This document shows, one piece after another, positions 18,235 to 26,458 of a stretch of 64,000 nt of DNA. The notes beneath the pieces are model-generated. The model saw nothing but the letters and a program-made list of their open reading frames with translations. It did not search any database and was not told the DNA's origin. Each line of letters starts with the position of its first letter. The stretch's first letter is position 1. A program made the position numbers and the translations under genes. The stretch comes from Marinobacterium aestuarii (GTDB lineage: Bacteria; Pseudomonadota; Gammaproteobacteria; Pseudomonadales; Balneatricaceae): NCBI RefSeq assembly GCF_001651805.1, contig NZ_CP015839.1, positions 310,001 to 374,000 of the forward strand, written 5' to 3'.

Positions 18235-18756
18235 ATGTATTACTATCTGTCGGTTGGCTCCAATATAGATCCTGAGGTTAATATTGCGAAGTGCCTGGAA
18301 GTTTTACTGGAGCATTTCACTACGGCGTTCGTTTACCCCTGCACCTATACCAAGCCCGAGTGCATTGTCACCGACAAGGTATTTATCAATACGCTGGCGG
18401 TGATTGAAAGTGATATGACTCAGGAGTCACTCAAGGCATTCTTTTGCAGCGTGGAAGAAATGCTCGGGCGGGACCGCACAGACAAAAATCGCAGTATCAA
18501 GGATCGTACCTGCGATATTGATATCATCCTGTGCAGTCGCGAGTTCTCGCTGAATATTTTCAGCAACTGCCGCGAAAGCTATTTGCAGCAGGTGTTGTGT
18601 GAATCATCAGATAAGGCCCGCGTGGCACTCTTTGGGTCAAATTTTTCCGATCGACCGGCCGCCATCTATTTTAACGCTGCTGCCCGTAACAAACTGGTTA
18701 TCGACTATAAATCCTATGCCCTGAAGAATGGGCTCGAATCCGGATTCCCCCGCTAG
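18235..18756 (+). CDS. HPPK (FolK)-family pterin pyrophosphokinase
   Basis: The family transfers pyrophosphate from ATP to 6-hydroxymethyl-dihydropterin in folate synthesis. The 173 residues include YLSVGSNIDPEVNI, the substrate-site FINTLAVIE, MLGRDRTDKNRSIKDRTCDIDIIL with the metal-binding Asp pair (CDIDII). The last 40 codons overlap the 3' end of folM on the other strand. It diverges from housekeeping FolK, so it is probably a specialised paralogue, for example in monapterin metabolism with FolM. Base composition is less GC-rich than its neighbours. The main folK is presumably elsewhere. Confidence 0.75.
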   Translation: MYYYLSVGSNIDPEVNIAKCLEVLLEHFTTAFVYPCTYTKPECIVTDKVFINTLAVIESDMTQESLKAFFCSVEEMLGRDRTDKNRSIKDRTCDIDIILCSREFSLNIFSNCRESYLQQVLCESSDKARVALFGSNFSDRPAAIYFNAAARNKLVIDYKSYALKNGLESGFPR

Positions 18757-19350
18757 CAGGGTTTGATCGAGCACCATTTTCTTTTCATCGTCCTTGTGGC
18801 TCGGCAGGAACATGAGCGGGCCTGGGGCTATGCTGTTTACCCTGATACCGGGGGCATATTTTTTGGCGAAGGATTTTGTCAGGTTCTCCAATGCCGCCTT
18901 GGTGCTGCAATAGAGCCCGAACTCCCGGTTGGGGTTGTCGGCGTAAATATCCGTGATATGGATGATACATCCGGGCTGTGCTGCGTTGTACAGCAGTGGC
19001 TGGAGCGCTTCGTTAAGGTAGGCGGGCAGGCGCATGTGTACCCGGTAGAGTTCGTCGTAAAAACCGCACAGGTCATCCTTGTGGGCGGCGTCCTTTTCGA
19101 ACAGTGAAGCATTGTGGATCAGCAGCGAGAGCGCCTCATGGTGGCTGCGAATGCTGTCGACGGCCGCTGCGAGGGAGGCTTCGCAGCTGTAGTCGGCCAG
19201 CACGACCTGCAGGTTTTGCGTGCTCAGGGCATCAAGTTCTGCGCTGGCCTTGCGGGTAAGGGCAATTACCTTGCAGTCCTGCTCAAGGAAGGCCTGGGTC
19301 AGATACAGGCCGAGCCTGCGGCTTGCGCCGGTAATCAGTACTGTGTTCAC
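18637..19350 (-). CDS. folM: FolM-like dihydromonapterin/dihydrofolate reductase (SDR)
   Basis: This short-chain dehydrogenase of 237 residues most resembles FolM, which makes tetrahydromonapterin. The cofactor site is LITGASRRLG, followed by LLIHNAS. The active-site strand reads IIHITDIYADN, with Thr-Asp in place of the usual Ser as in FolM. The catalytic pair is YCSTK, and FVTGSSVKIDGGRS closes the fold. I chose GTG at 19350, preceded by GAGAG, because it begins exactly at the Rossmann strand. Its 3' end overlaps the convergent HPPK gene by 120 bp; both genes are pterin-related. Confidence 0.8.
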   Translation of the reverse strand: MNTVLITGASRRLGLYLTQAFLEQDCKVIALTRKASAELDALSTQNLQVVLADYSCEASLAAAVDSIRSHHEALSLLIHNASLFEKDAAHKDDLCGFYDELYRVHMRLPAYLNEALQPLLYNAAQPGCIIHITDIYADNPNREFGLYCSTKAALENLTKSFAKKYAPGIRVNSIAPGPLMFLPSHKDDEKKMVLDQTLLAGESGFEPILQGIGFIVDNQFVTGSSVKIDGGRSIGKI

Positions 19351-19405
19351 TTGAAATCTCTCGTTAGTGTTGATGCTGTCACGCAGTAAAGGACTGTTGC
19401 CTGGT

Positions 19406-21367
19406 TTATCCCTGGCCTGTGACGGTGAGGGGCTTGGAGCGGGCTTCGAACAACTGTTCGAAAATGGCCGCCGGAACTGGATGGGAGAACAGGTAGCCCT
19501 GTCCGAAATCGCAGCCCATGGCCCGGAGCAGGTTTTGCTGCTCAAGTGTCTCAATGCCTTCGGCAATGACCATAATACCCAGCTTGTGGGCCATAACGAT
19601 AACCGCTTCACAGATGGCCAGGTCACTTGACCCCGGTCGCAGATTGGCAACAAAGGACTTGTCTATCTTGAGGTAGTCGATGTCGAATTTCTTCAGGTAA
19701 GACATGGATGAGTAGCCGGTACCGAAGTCGTCCAGCGATACCTCAACCCCCATGGCGTGAATCGCAACGAGGCGCTTGGCAAAGCTGGCATCCATCAGCA
19801 GGCTTTCTGTAATTTCGATGGCGAGGGCATTGCCGGGCAGCCCAACGGACTTGAGGCTTCTGCGCCAGCGTTCCAGGCTGTTTGTATCGGCCCTAAGCTG
19901 CAGAGGCGAGGTGTTTACACTCAGCTGGAAGCCGGGCTGGTGCTGCTGGCGCCATCGTTGTGTCTGCCGGGCGGCCTCATGGAAGACCCAGTTGCCTATA
20001 TCGATGATCAGCCCCGTTTCTTCTGCCACAGGGATAAACTCCAGTGGGCTGATCATGCCGCGCAGCGGGTGCTTCCAGCGCAGCAGAGCCTCTGCCTTCT
20101 GCACGGTACCGGTGGCCAGCTCGATAATGGGTTGGTAGTGCAGCTGGAATTCTTCATTCGCCAAGGCGCTGCGCAAGTCATTGATCAGATGCATTTTGGT
20201 CTGAGCCGCTTCCTGCATCGAGGCGGTGAAGTAGTGGAAGCGGTTACGCCCCTGTTCCTTGGAGACGTACATGGCCTGGTCGGCGTTCTTGAGAAGTGCG
20301 TTCACATCGTCGGCATCGTCGGGGTAAAACGTAATGCCAATACTGGCGGACACAAAGCCTTCCCGGCCATCGAGTTCAAACGGGTCACTGAGCGTTTTTA
20401 AAATCGCCTGGCTTATGCCAGCGACATGTTGGGTGTCGTCCAGATCACTCAGAATAATGGTGAATTCGTCGCCGCCCAGGCGTGCCACCGTATCGGACTC
20501 ACGCACGCATTCGCCGAGCCGTCGGGCGGCCTCCTGCAGCAACAAGTCACCGACTTCGTGCCCCAGGGTGTCGTTAATATCCTTGAAGTTATCCAGGTCG
20601 AGAAACAGCAGCGCCAGACGGTCTTTGGTCCGATGTGCCTTTTTGATTTCCTGTTCCAGCCGGTCGAGGAACAGACGTCGATTAGGCAGGCGTGTAAGGG
20701 GATCGTAATTGGCCAGCTGGCTCAGGTCTTCCCGGCTGGCCTGCAGCTGCTTGACCTGCCGAATAACGATATAGAAGAAGAGTAGCGTCAGCACTAGCTG
20801 AAACACGATCAACCCGGTGCTAATGGCAATCTGGCGCTGGACTTCAGAGGCACGGTTTTCGGCATGAAGGCCCGACTTGTGTACGGAGGCGAGCGAGAGG
20901 TCATTCAGGCTCGCCTGAAGGGGCTCAAGCTGTTGCAGAATGGAATTTATGGCTGCTTGATTCAGTGGCTGGGGGTCGTCTTGGGCGAAATAGGGTTCGT
21001 TGTTTAGCAGGAAATCATCAATGCGCTGCACTATTGACAGGTACTGGGTGCCTTTGAGCAGCTGGTCTGTGGCCGGATTGAATCGGACTGTGTCGACACG
21101 GCTGTAAAAAAGATCATATCGCAAGCGCAGATAATCCATATCCATGGCGGATGGATCCAGCACCGCCGTATAGATGGCATTGTTGAAGCGCAATGCTTCG
21201 GATTGCAGCTGGAAAATGTTCCAGCTGACGTTGCTTTCACTGTACTGGACTGTGCTGCTGAGCACCCGGCTGTGGTGAAACTGCAGATACAGCACACCGG
21301 AAAACACCAGCAGCAGTGAGGCGCTTATGAGGATTAGCCAGTAAGTGACACTCTTGTTTGACTGCAT
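19406..21367 (-). CDS. Membrane-bound GGDEF-EAL cyclic-di-GMP protein
   Basis: This 653-residue protein makes and/or degrades cyclic-di-GMP. Its layout is: TM helix (about 8-28), periplasmic helical sensor (about 30-180), second TM (about 183-203), GGDEF domain with intact GGDEF at 298-302, and EAL domain with intact EAL at 426-428 plus DDFGTGYSS and KIDKSFV. Both active-site signatures look functional, so net activity cannot be predicted. It lies 29 bp after the periplasmic molybdopterin-fold gene on the same strand. That protein may feed a signal to its periplasmic sensor. Confidence 0.92.
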   Translation of the reverse strand: MQSNKSVTYWLILISASLLLVFSGVLYLQFHHSRVLSSTVQYSESNVSWNIFQLQSEALRFNNAIYTAVLDPSAMDMDYLRLRYDLFYSRVDTVRFNPATDQLLKGTQYLSIVQRIDDFLLNNEPYFAQDDPQPLNQAAINSILQQLEPLQASLNDLSLASVHKSGLHAENRASEVQRQIAISTGLIVFQLVLTLLFFYIVIRQVKQLQASREDLSQLANYDPLTRLPNRRLFLDRLEQEIKKAHRTKDRLALLFLDLDNFKDINDTLGHEVGDLLLQEAARRLGECVRESDTVARLGGDEFTIILSDLDDTQHVAGISQAILKTLSDPFELDGREGFVSASIGITFYPDDADDVNALLKNADQAMYVSKEQGRNRFHYFTASMQEAAQTKMHLINDLRSALANEEFQLHYQPIIELATGTVQKAEALLRWKHPLRGMISPLEFIPVAEETGLIIDIGNWVFHEAARQTQRWRQQHQPGFQLSVNTSPLQLRADTNSLERWRRSLKSVGLPGNALAIEITESLLMDASFAKRLVAIHAMGVEVSLDDFGTGYSSMSYLKKFDIDYLKIDKSFVANLRPGSSDLAICEAVIVMAHKLGIMVIAEGIETLEQQNLLRAMGCDFGQGYLFSHPVPAAIFEQLFEARSKPLTVTGQG

Positions 21368-21396
21368 CTGTGCTTGTCTTTGTAGCTCCGGCGAGT

Positions 21397-21903
21397 TTAC
21401 TCGATGTGGATAGCCTTAAGCTGCCATATGGATCTGTCGTAGTATACCTGCGACTGGGTTTCACTTTCATTATCAAAGGGATAGAGCACAAAAAGTGGCC
21501 CTTTATCACGTACGCTCATGCGCTTGTCATCCTTGTGGGTTGCCACGATCAGGTTGAAGCGGGTGCTGTTATCCATAGGTATGCTGACTTTGTAGTCATT
21601 CAATGCGATTGCCGTAAGGGTATCGCCCTGGGCGCCGACCTTGGCCAGGATGTCCCGCATGAGCGGGCCTGAAAACTTGTGTGGCTCCGGGAACCAGGGG
21701 GTGGAGGTGGTGAAACTGTACTGTGGCAGCTGCTCAAGCATGGCCATGTCAAACGCATAGCCACTGTCACTGTTGGTGTGACTGATGGCGCCGCTGAGGG
21801 TCAGTATCGGCTTGTCCACGTTCACTGCCTCATCGGCGTGGCTTGGTAATGCGGTGAAAAACAACAGGCTCAGTGAGACTATCAATCGACAGAAAGCAGG
21901 CAT
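21397..21903 (-). CDS. Periplasmic molybdopterin-oxidoreductase-fold protein, no Moco cysteine
   Basis: The 168 residues comprise a signal peptide (VSLSLLFFTALPSHA) and a domain resembling the sulfite-oxidase molybdopterin-binding fold: ILTLSGAI, FDMAMLEQLPQ, FSGPLMRDILAKVGA, ALNDYKVSIPM, KGPLFVLYPFD. The only Cys is residue 5, inside the leader, so the Mo-ligating cysteine is absent and catalysis is unlikely. It is cotranscribed with the GGDEF-EAL gene, so a ligand-binding or sensory role is plausible. That role is inference. Confidence 0.72.
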   Translation of the reverse strand: MPAFCRLIVSLSLLFFTALPSHADEAVNVDKPILTLSGAISHTNSDSGYAFDMAMLEQLPQYSFTTSTPWFPEPHKFSGPLMRDILAKVGAQGDTLTAIALNDYKVSIPMDNSTRFNLIVATHKDDKRMSVRDKGPLFVLYPFDNESETQSQVYYDRSIWQLKAIHIE

Positions 21904-22254
21904 TTCAGTAATCCTTCTTGGCTGAGGGTTGGGTCAGTACAGCCTGCCGCACAGGCTGTGAAAGCACGGGTATTTCGATGGCCTGCGCTTGCAGGTTAAG
22001 GGACGGGAACGAATGTCGGGAAGGGCATGGCCCTAGTGTGGTATTGAATCGATTTGAAGGCATCCGGCCATGATCGTCCCTGAGTTAGGCAAGCCGCTTA
22101 AGCCTAGAACATTAAAGGAGAAAATCAATCCGCAGGCTGCCCCCGAAGGGGTGAGTGGATCTGGGTGAAGGCGGCGGCGCCGGACGGCGCGTCACCGCCT
22201 GGCAGCCTGTCGGGCTTTTCCGCAGTAGACCAGTGTTAAGTCCGACAGGCTGCA
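21904..22254. other. Intergenic region with several hairpins
   Basis: No gene is seen. It holds a hairpin at 21939-21959 (ACAGCCTG/CAGGCTGT), a GC-rich palindromic stretch near 22170-22195 and a large hairpin at 22202-22253. An AAAGGAG-like sequence near 22114 is not followed by a usable start codon. Promoter elements for the leftward molybdopterin-fold gene probably lie near 21904-22000. Confidence 0.4.
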
Positions 22255-22276
22255 CTAGCGTTGAAACACGCTAGTG
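22202..22276. repeat. Paired inverted repeats at the 3' end of pyrC'
   Basis: GCAGCCTGTCGG (22202-22213) pairs with CCGACAGGCTGC (22242-22253), 28-nt loop. An adjacent CACTAGCG (22253-22260) pairs with CGCTAGTG (22269-22276) and spans the pyrC' stop codon. It may end the pyr transcript or be a REP-like element. Confidence 0.45.
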
Positions 22277-23526
22277 CCGCCCAGCAAGGTGTGGGTCACC
22301 TGGCCACGCAGCTCCATGCCCATAAAAGGACTGTTGGCGCCGCCGGAACGGGTGTTGGCCGCCGATGGCGTCCAGCGCGCTGCTGGATCGAACACGCAGA
22401 TATCTGCCCGGGCGCCTGTTGCGAGCGTGCCGGCCTCAATGCCCAGAACCTGCGCCGGCTCCCAGGTCAGTTTGGCGATGAGCTGCGGCAGTTCCAGCAG
22501 GTCCTGCTCAACCAGCATCAGACTCAGGGACAGCAGTGTCTCCAGGCCTGCGATTCCGGGCTCAGTGGCGGCAAAGGGAGCCTGCTTGGCGATGGGATCA
22601 TGCGGCTGGTGGTCAGAACAGATGGCCTGGATGCCATCGGCCAGCAGCGCCTGGCGCAGGCCGGCACGGTCCAGCTGGCTGCGCAGCGGCGGGATCACAT
22701 GGAAGTTGCTGTCAAAGCCATTGACGTTGCTGTCGCTGAGCAGCAGATGGTGCACTGCTATATCGGCGCTCACCTTCAGGCCGCGTTCGCGCGCCTCCAT
22801 GATCATGCGGGCCGAGCGTTCACAGGAAATCTGGCCGAAATGTGCCCGGGCGCCGGTCTGCTCGACCAGCATCAGGCAGCGGGCCACCTCCACCGTTTCG
22901 GCCGCCTCCGGGATGCCGGCGAGGCCAAGGCGGGTGCTGGTGGTGTCGTCGTGCATGCAGCCGGTGGCGAGTTCTGCATCCTGGGCCTGAAACAGCACCA
23001 GCAGGTCATGGGTGGCGGCGTATTCCAGGCAGCGCATCAGCACCAGGCTGCTGCGAATGGGACGGCGGCTGTTAGTGAAAGCAATGCAGCCTGAGCTTGC
23101 CAGGGCATGCATCGGCGAAAGCTGCTCGCCCGCAAGGCCCTGGGTCAAAGCCCCTATGGGCAGCACCCGGGTCTTGCCGGCAGCGCGGGCCTTGTCCTGG
23201 ATCAGCTGAGCGACCGCCGGGGTATCGACAATCGGGCTGGTGGTCGGCATTGCCACCAGGGTGGTGATACCGCCGGCGGCCGCGGCCTGGCTTTCCTGGG
23301 CGATGCTGCCCTTGTGGGTGGCGCCGGGTTCGCGCAGGTGGGCGCAGAGGTCAATCAGCCCCGGGCAAACCACCTGGCCGGTGGCATCCAGGATGCTGTC
23401 CGGTACAAAGCCCGCCGGTGCATCGCCAAGCGCTGCGATAACGCCGTTACTGATATACAGGTCGCAGATCTTGTCCAGTGACTGGCTCGGGTCGATCACA
23501 CGGCCACCGGCTATCTTGATGTTCAT
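22255..23526 (-). CDS. pyrC': Inactive dihydroorotase homologue PyrC' (PyrX)
   Basis: This non-catalytic dihydroorotase-fold protein is needed to assemble the dodecameric aspartate transcarbamoylase with PyrB in Pseudomonas-type bacteria. Its 423 residues match that protein. The metal-binding HxH of active enzymes reads Cys61-Ala-His63 (LIDLCAHLREPG). The region that normally supplies the next His reads VLFQAQDAE, and AHFGQIS has Gln at a usual His. Only DH in CSDHQPHD is retained. The downstream position 20 bp after pyrB supports the structural role. An active pyrC should exist elsewhere. Confidence 0.9.
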   Translation of the reverse strand: MNIKIAGGRVIDPSQSLDKICDLYISNGVIAALGDAPAGFVPDSILDATGQVVCPGLIDLCAHLREPGATHKGSIAQESQAAAAGGITTLVAMPTTSPIVDTPAVAQLIQDKARAAGKTRVLPIGALTQGLAGEQLSPMHALASSGCIAFTNSRRPIRSSLVLMRCLEYAATHDLLVLFQAQDAELATGCMHDDTTSTRLGLAGIPEAAETVEVARCLMLVEQTGARAHFGQISCERSARMIMEARERGLKVSADIAVHHLLLSDSNVNGFDSNFHVIPPLRSQLDRAGLRQALLADGIQAICSDHQPHDPIAKQAPFAATEPGIAGLETLLSLSLMLVEQDLLELPQLIAKLTWEPAQVLGIEAGTLATGARADICVFDPAARWTPSAANTRSGGANSPFMGMELRGQVTHTLLGGTSVFQR

Positions 23527-23546
23527 CGAGTGGTTTCCTGTAGTGG

Positions 23547-24557
23547 TCAGTTGGCGGCGGGGGCCGATTGCTGCAGCTGCTTTTCGACCATCTGGCCGCT
23601 CATGGCCATGGACATCACGGCCATGCGCACGGCGATGCCGTTGGTGACCTGATCGAGAATCAGCGAGCGGGGGCCGTCGGCGATGGCGGATTCTATTTCG
23701 ACGCCGCGGTTGATCGGGCCCGGGTGCATGACGACGGCATCGGGGCGGGCGTAGGCCAGCTTTTCGGTGGTCATGCCATAGAGCTTGTAGAACTCGGACT
23801 CGCTCGGCAGCAGGGCGCTGGTCATGCGTTCCTTTTGCAGGCGCAGCATCATGATGACATCGACATCCTTGAGCCCTTGACGCATGTCGGTGAAGACCTT
23901 AACGCCCATGGCTTCGATATGGCGCGGCAGCAACGTCTTGGGGGCTATGACGCGGATTTCGCTGGCGCCCAGAGTACGCAGGGCATGGATCTGCGAGCGC
24001 GCCACGCGGGAATGCAGAATATCGCCAACGATGGCGAATGTCAGCGGCTCGAAGCTGCCCTTGTGGCGGCGGATGGTCAGCATGTCGAGCATGGCCTGGG
24101 TCGGGTGCGCATGGCGGCCATCGCCGGCGTTGATCACGGCAACATGAGGCGTTACCTGGCTGGCGATAAAGTGGGCCGCGCCGCTATCGGCATGGCGTAC
24201 CACAAACATGTCCGAATGCATGGCTTCCAGCGTCATCAGCGTGTCTTTCAGGGTTTCGCCCTTGGAGGTGGACGAGGTGCTGATGTTGAGGTTCAGCACG
24301 TCGGCGGACAGGCGCTTGGCGGCGAGTTCAAAGGTGCTGAGGGTGCGGGTGCTGGCTTCGAAAAACAGGTTGACCACGGTGCGGCCACGCAGCAGCGGCA
24401 CTTTCTTGATCTGCTTGGCACCCATGTCGACAAAGGAGTCGGCGGTGTCGAGAATCTCGGTCAGTAGTTCGCGGGACAGGCCTTCGGTGGTCAGAAAATG
24501 GCGCAGCTGACCGTTGCTGTTGAGCTGTATCCGGTTGGGATCGTTATGTTCAAACAT
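23547..24557 (-). CDS. pyrB: Aspartate carbamoyltransferase catalytic chain
   Basis: PyrB condenses carbamoyl phosphate and aspartate in pyrimidine synthesis. At 336 residues it is longer than the E. coli chain, with the extra N-terminal segment of class A ATCases that bind effectors without PyrI. The carbamoyl-phosphate site reads [31 protein letters not shown] and [13 protein letters not shown] are also present. It is between pyrR and pyrC', as in Pseudomonas. Confidence 0.96.
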   Translation of the reverse strand: MFEHNDPNRIQLNSNGQLRHFLTTEGLSRELLTEILDTADSFVDMGAKQIKKVPLLRGRTVVNLFFEASTRTLSTFELAAKRLSADVLNLNISTSSTSKGETLKDTLMTLEAMHSDMFVVRHADSGAAHFIASQVTPHVAVINAGDGRHAHPTQAMLDMLTIRRHKGSFEPLTFAIVGDILHSRVARSQIHALRTLGASEIRVIAPKTLLPRHIEAMGVKVFTDMRQGLKDVDVIMMLRLQKERMTSALLPSESEFYKLYGMTTEKLAYARPDAVVMHPGPINRGVEIESAIADGPRSLILDQVTNGIAVRMAVMSMAMSGQMVEKQLQQSAPAAN

Positions 24558-24571
24558 GATATCGGCCCGAA

Positions 24572-25081
24572 TCAGGTACGTTGACGAATGGTGAGTTCCA
24601 GCGGCTGCGGGCCACTGAGCTTGACGATCTGGTTGGGGCCCAGCACCAGGGTGGCGCCCACAACGTCGGCCTGTACCGGCAGTTCGCGGCGTTGCAGGTC
24701 CAGCAGTGTCACCAGGATGACCGAGGCGGGTCGGCCAAAGTCGAACAGCTCGTTGAGGGCTGCACGCACAGTGCGGCCGGACATGATGACATCGTCCACC
24801 AGAATAATGTGGCGGCCTTCGGTGTCGCCCTGTAGCTGGGATGGCTGCACACTGGGGTTGAGGCCTTTCTTGGTGAAGTCGTCACGGTAGAACGAAATAT
24901 CCAGGATGCCAATGGGTTCCTGCAGGGCGAGTTGCTGCTGCAGTCGCTCAGCCAGCCAGACGCCGCCGGTGCGGATGCCCACGATCAGCGGGTTGCTGAT
25001 CTGGCGCTGTTCCAGAAGGGATTTGAGCTGCAGGCCCATGTTGTCGAGCAAGGCGTCGACACTAAGATTGTCCGATGTCAT
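24572..25081 (-). CDS. pyrR: PyrR bifunctional uracil phosphoribosyltransferase/regulator
   Basis: PyrR is a type I phosphoribosyltransferase that can make UMP from uracil and, in some bacteria, regulates pyr genes. The PRPP motif is [33 protein letters not shown] and the C-terminal [11 protein letters not shown] fit the family. ATG 25081 follows GGAGG by 7 nt and gives 169 residues; a longer start adds unlikely sequence. The start overlaps the ruvX 3' end by 20 bp. No attenuator was evident in front of pyrB, only 14 bp away. Confidence 0.92.
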   Translation of the reverse strand: MTSDNLSVDALLDNMGLQLKSLLEQRQISNPLIVGIRTGGVWLAERLQQQLALQEPIGILDISFYRDDFTKKGLNPSVQPSQLQGDTEGRHIILVDDVIMSGRTVRAALNELFDFGRPASVILVTLLDLQRRELPVQADVVGATLVLGPNQIVKLSGPQPLELTIRQRT

Positions 25082-25538
25082 AGAGGTCCTCCAGTCGTGA
25101 CTGGCTGGGAATGCGTTGCTCGCAGGAAAACCAGCTTTCAAGAATCAGTTGTGCTGCGATGCCGTCCACTGATTCCTTCTTGTAGTTGGTGCCGCCACCG
25201 GCGGCGCGGTGAATCGCCTTGGCCTCGCGTGTGCTCAGGCGCTCATCCATCAGAAAGCTCGGCAGCTGATAGCGTTCATGCAGGCGGTTGGCGAACTTGC
25301 GTGCCCGGCGGGCCATGTCGCTGATGCTGCCATCCATGTTCAGGGGGATGCCGACCACCAGGGCGTCGGGCGACCATTCCTGCACGATGCGGTCGATCTG
25401 ATCCCAGTCGGGAATGCCGTCGCGTGCGCTGACAGGTGCAATGGCGGTGGCGGTGGCGGTAAGGGTCTGGCCGACGGCGACGCCAATACGGCTGGTTCCG
25501 AAGTCGAAGGCTAATGCCTGAAGACAGTCTGCGCTCAT
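25062..25538 (-). CDS. ruvX: RuvX/YqgF pre-16S rRNA processing nuclease
   Basis: This RNase H-fold protein takes part in 16S rRNA 5'-end maturation. Its 158 residues carry [17 protein letters not shown] with the first catalytic Asp, [27 protein letters not shown], and [12 protein letters not shown] with a second acidic site. The C-terminal [14 protein letters not shown] supplies the last Asp. It is the head of the ruvX-pyrR-pyrB-pyrC' run. Confidence 0.94.
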   Translation of the reverse strand: MSADCLQALAFDFGTSRIGVAVGQTLTATATAIAPVSARDGIPDWDQIDRIVQEWSPDALVVGIPLNMDGSISDMARRARKFANRLHERYQLPSFLMDERLSTREAKAIHRAAGGGTNYKKESVDGIAAQLILESWFSCEQRIPSQSRLEDLYDIGQS

Positions 25539-25689
25539 TTAATCCCGCAATCTTTGATGGCCCGGGGGCGGTGAGAAGGTCCTGCGCCCGCACGGGATGC
25601 GGGGGTCAGAATCGCGCACCATTATAGCCAAGTTGACGTCACAACTTAACAGCTGCTTGACTGTTCACCGGTATAGGGTCAAAGGTTGG
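25539..25689. other. Intergenic, upstream of ruvX
   Basis: Together with the adjacent MITE-like repeat this forms a 317-bp gap between ruvX and yqgE. No gene is seen. An AT-richer patch (about 25615-25660, including ATTATAGCC and TTGACGTCA) could hold the leftward ruvX promoter. Confidence 0.3.
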
Positions 25690-25848
25690 GAGGCTGTCCG
25701 ATAATGCTGGCCGTAGCGAGAGCCGGCTGATTTGAGCTGGTTTTTGCGGTGTTTTAAGGCGAATAGTGGTTCTATTTAACGAAAAATAGCACAAAAAGCA
25801 GCCAAGCTCAGGTGGCTCGCAGTAGGTTGAGTATTGCCGGGCAGCCTC
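25690..25848. repeat. MITE-like imperfect palindrome, about 159 bp
   Basis: The ends GAGGCTG (25690-25696) and CAGCCTC (25842-25848) are perfect inverted repeats. The inner arms also pair imperfectly over about 65 nt: GCGAGAGCC against GGCTCGC, GGTTTTTGCGGTGTT against AGCACAAAAAGC. The centre is AT-rich (GTGGTTCTATTTAACGAAAAATAG). It contains no plausible gene and ends 8 bp after the yqgE stop. The layout suggests a miniature inverted-repeat element. Confidence 0.55.
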
Positions 25849-25855
25849 CTGATAC

Positions 25856-26425
25856 TCAGGCGTGGCCGGCCTGGGCGGTGAGCAGGTCCAGGTTGATACC
25901 CAGGGTGGAGGCAGCGGCTTGCAGGCGTTGTTCTGCAGGGAGTTTGAACAGGATGTCGAGAGTGGCCGGGCAGCTGAGCCAGGCGTTGTCGCTGATTTCG
26001 CGCTCCAGTTGTCCGGCACCCCAGCCGGCATAACCCAGTGCGATCAATGCGTCCGGCGTACTCTTGCCGGCGGCGATGGCTTCGAGAATATCGATGGAGG
26101 TCGTCAGGCAGATTTCATCACTCACCTGATAGGTGGCCAGCCAGGGGCTGTCCTGGGCGCGGTGCAGCACGAAGCCGCGCTCCTCCTGAACCGGGCCGCC
26201 GGCGTAGATCTGGCGGTTGTCCTTTACCTGCAGGCCGTCGTCGGTGTCCAGATGCTTGAGCAGTGCGTCCAGGCGCAGGTCGAGCGGGCGGTTGATGACA
26301 ATGCCCATGGCACCGTACTCGCTGTGATCACAGATGTACGTCACTGTATGCTCGAAATGGGCATCGTGCATGTGTGGCATCGAGATCAGGAACTGGTCGC
26401 GCAGACTGCTGGTCTTGAAAGACAT
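25856..26425 (-). CDS. yqgE: YqgE/AlgH family protein
   Basis: This 189-residue cytoplasmic protein belongs to the UPF0301 family; its Pseudomonas homologue AlgH was linked to alginate regulation, but the biochemical role is unknown. Family motifs are FLISMPHMHDAHFEHTVTYIC, GAMGIVINRP, YAGGPVQEERGFVLH and ALGYAGWGAGQLEREI with DNAWL. It lies downstream of the tonB-like gene by 33 bp. Confidence 0.93.
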   Translation of the reverse strand: MSFKTSSLRDQFLISMPHMHDAHFEHTVTYICDHSEYGAMGIVINRPLDLRLDALLKHLDTDDGLQVKDNRQIYAGGPVQEERGFVLHRAQDSPWLATYQVSDEICLTTSIDILEAIAAGKSTPDALIALGYAGWGAGQLEREISDNAWLSCPATLDILFKLPAEQRLQAAASTLGINLDLLTAQAGHA

Positions 26426-26458
26426 CGGCGTGCATCGCTTGGGAGGTTCACCTAAGGC

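Noticed and set aside
22255-23526. Active dihydroorotase pyrC
   Set aside because: Key metal ligands are missing (CAH for HxH, others replaced), so it is called PyrC'.
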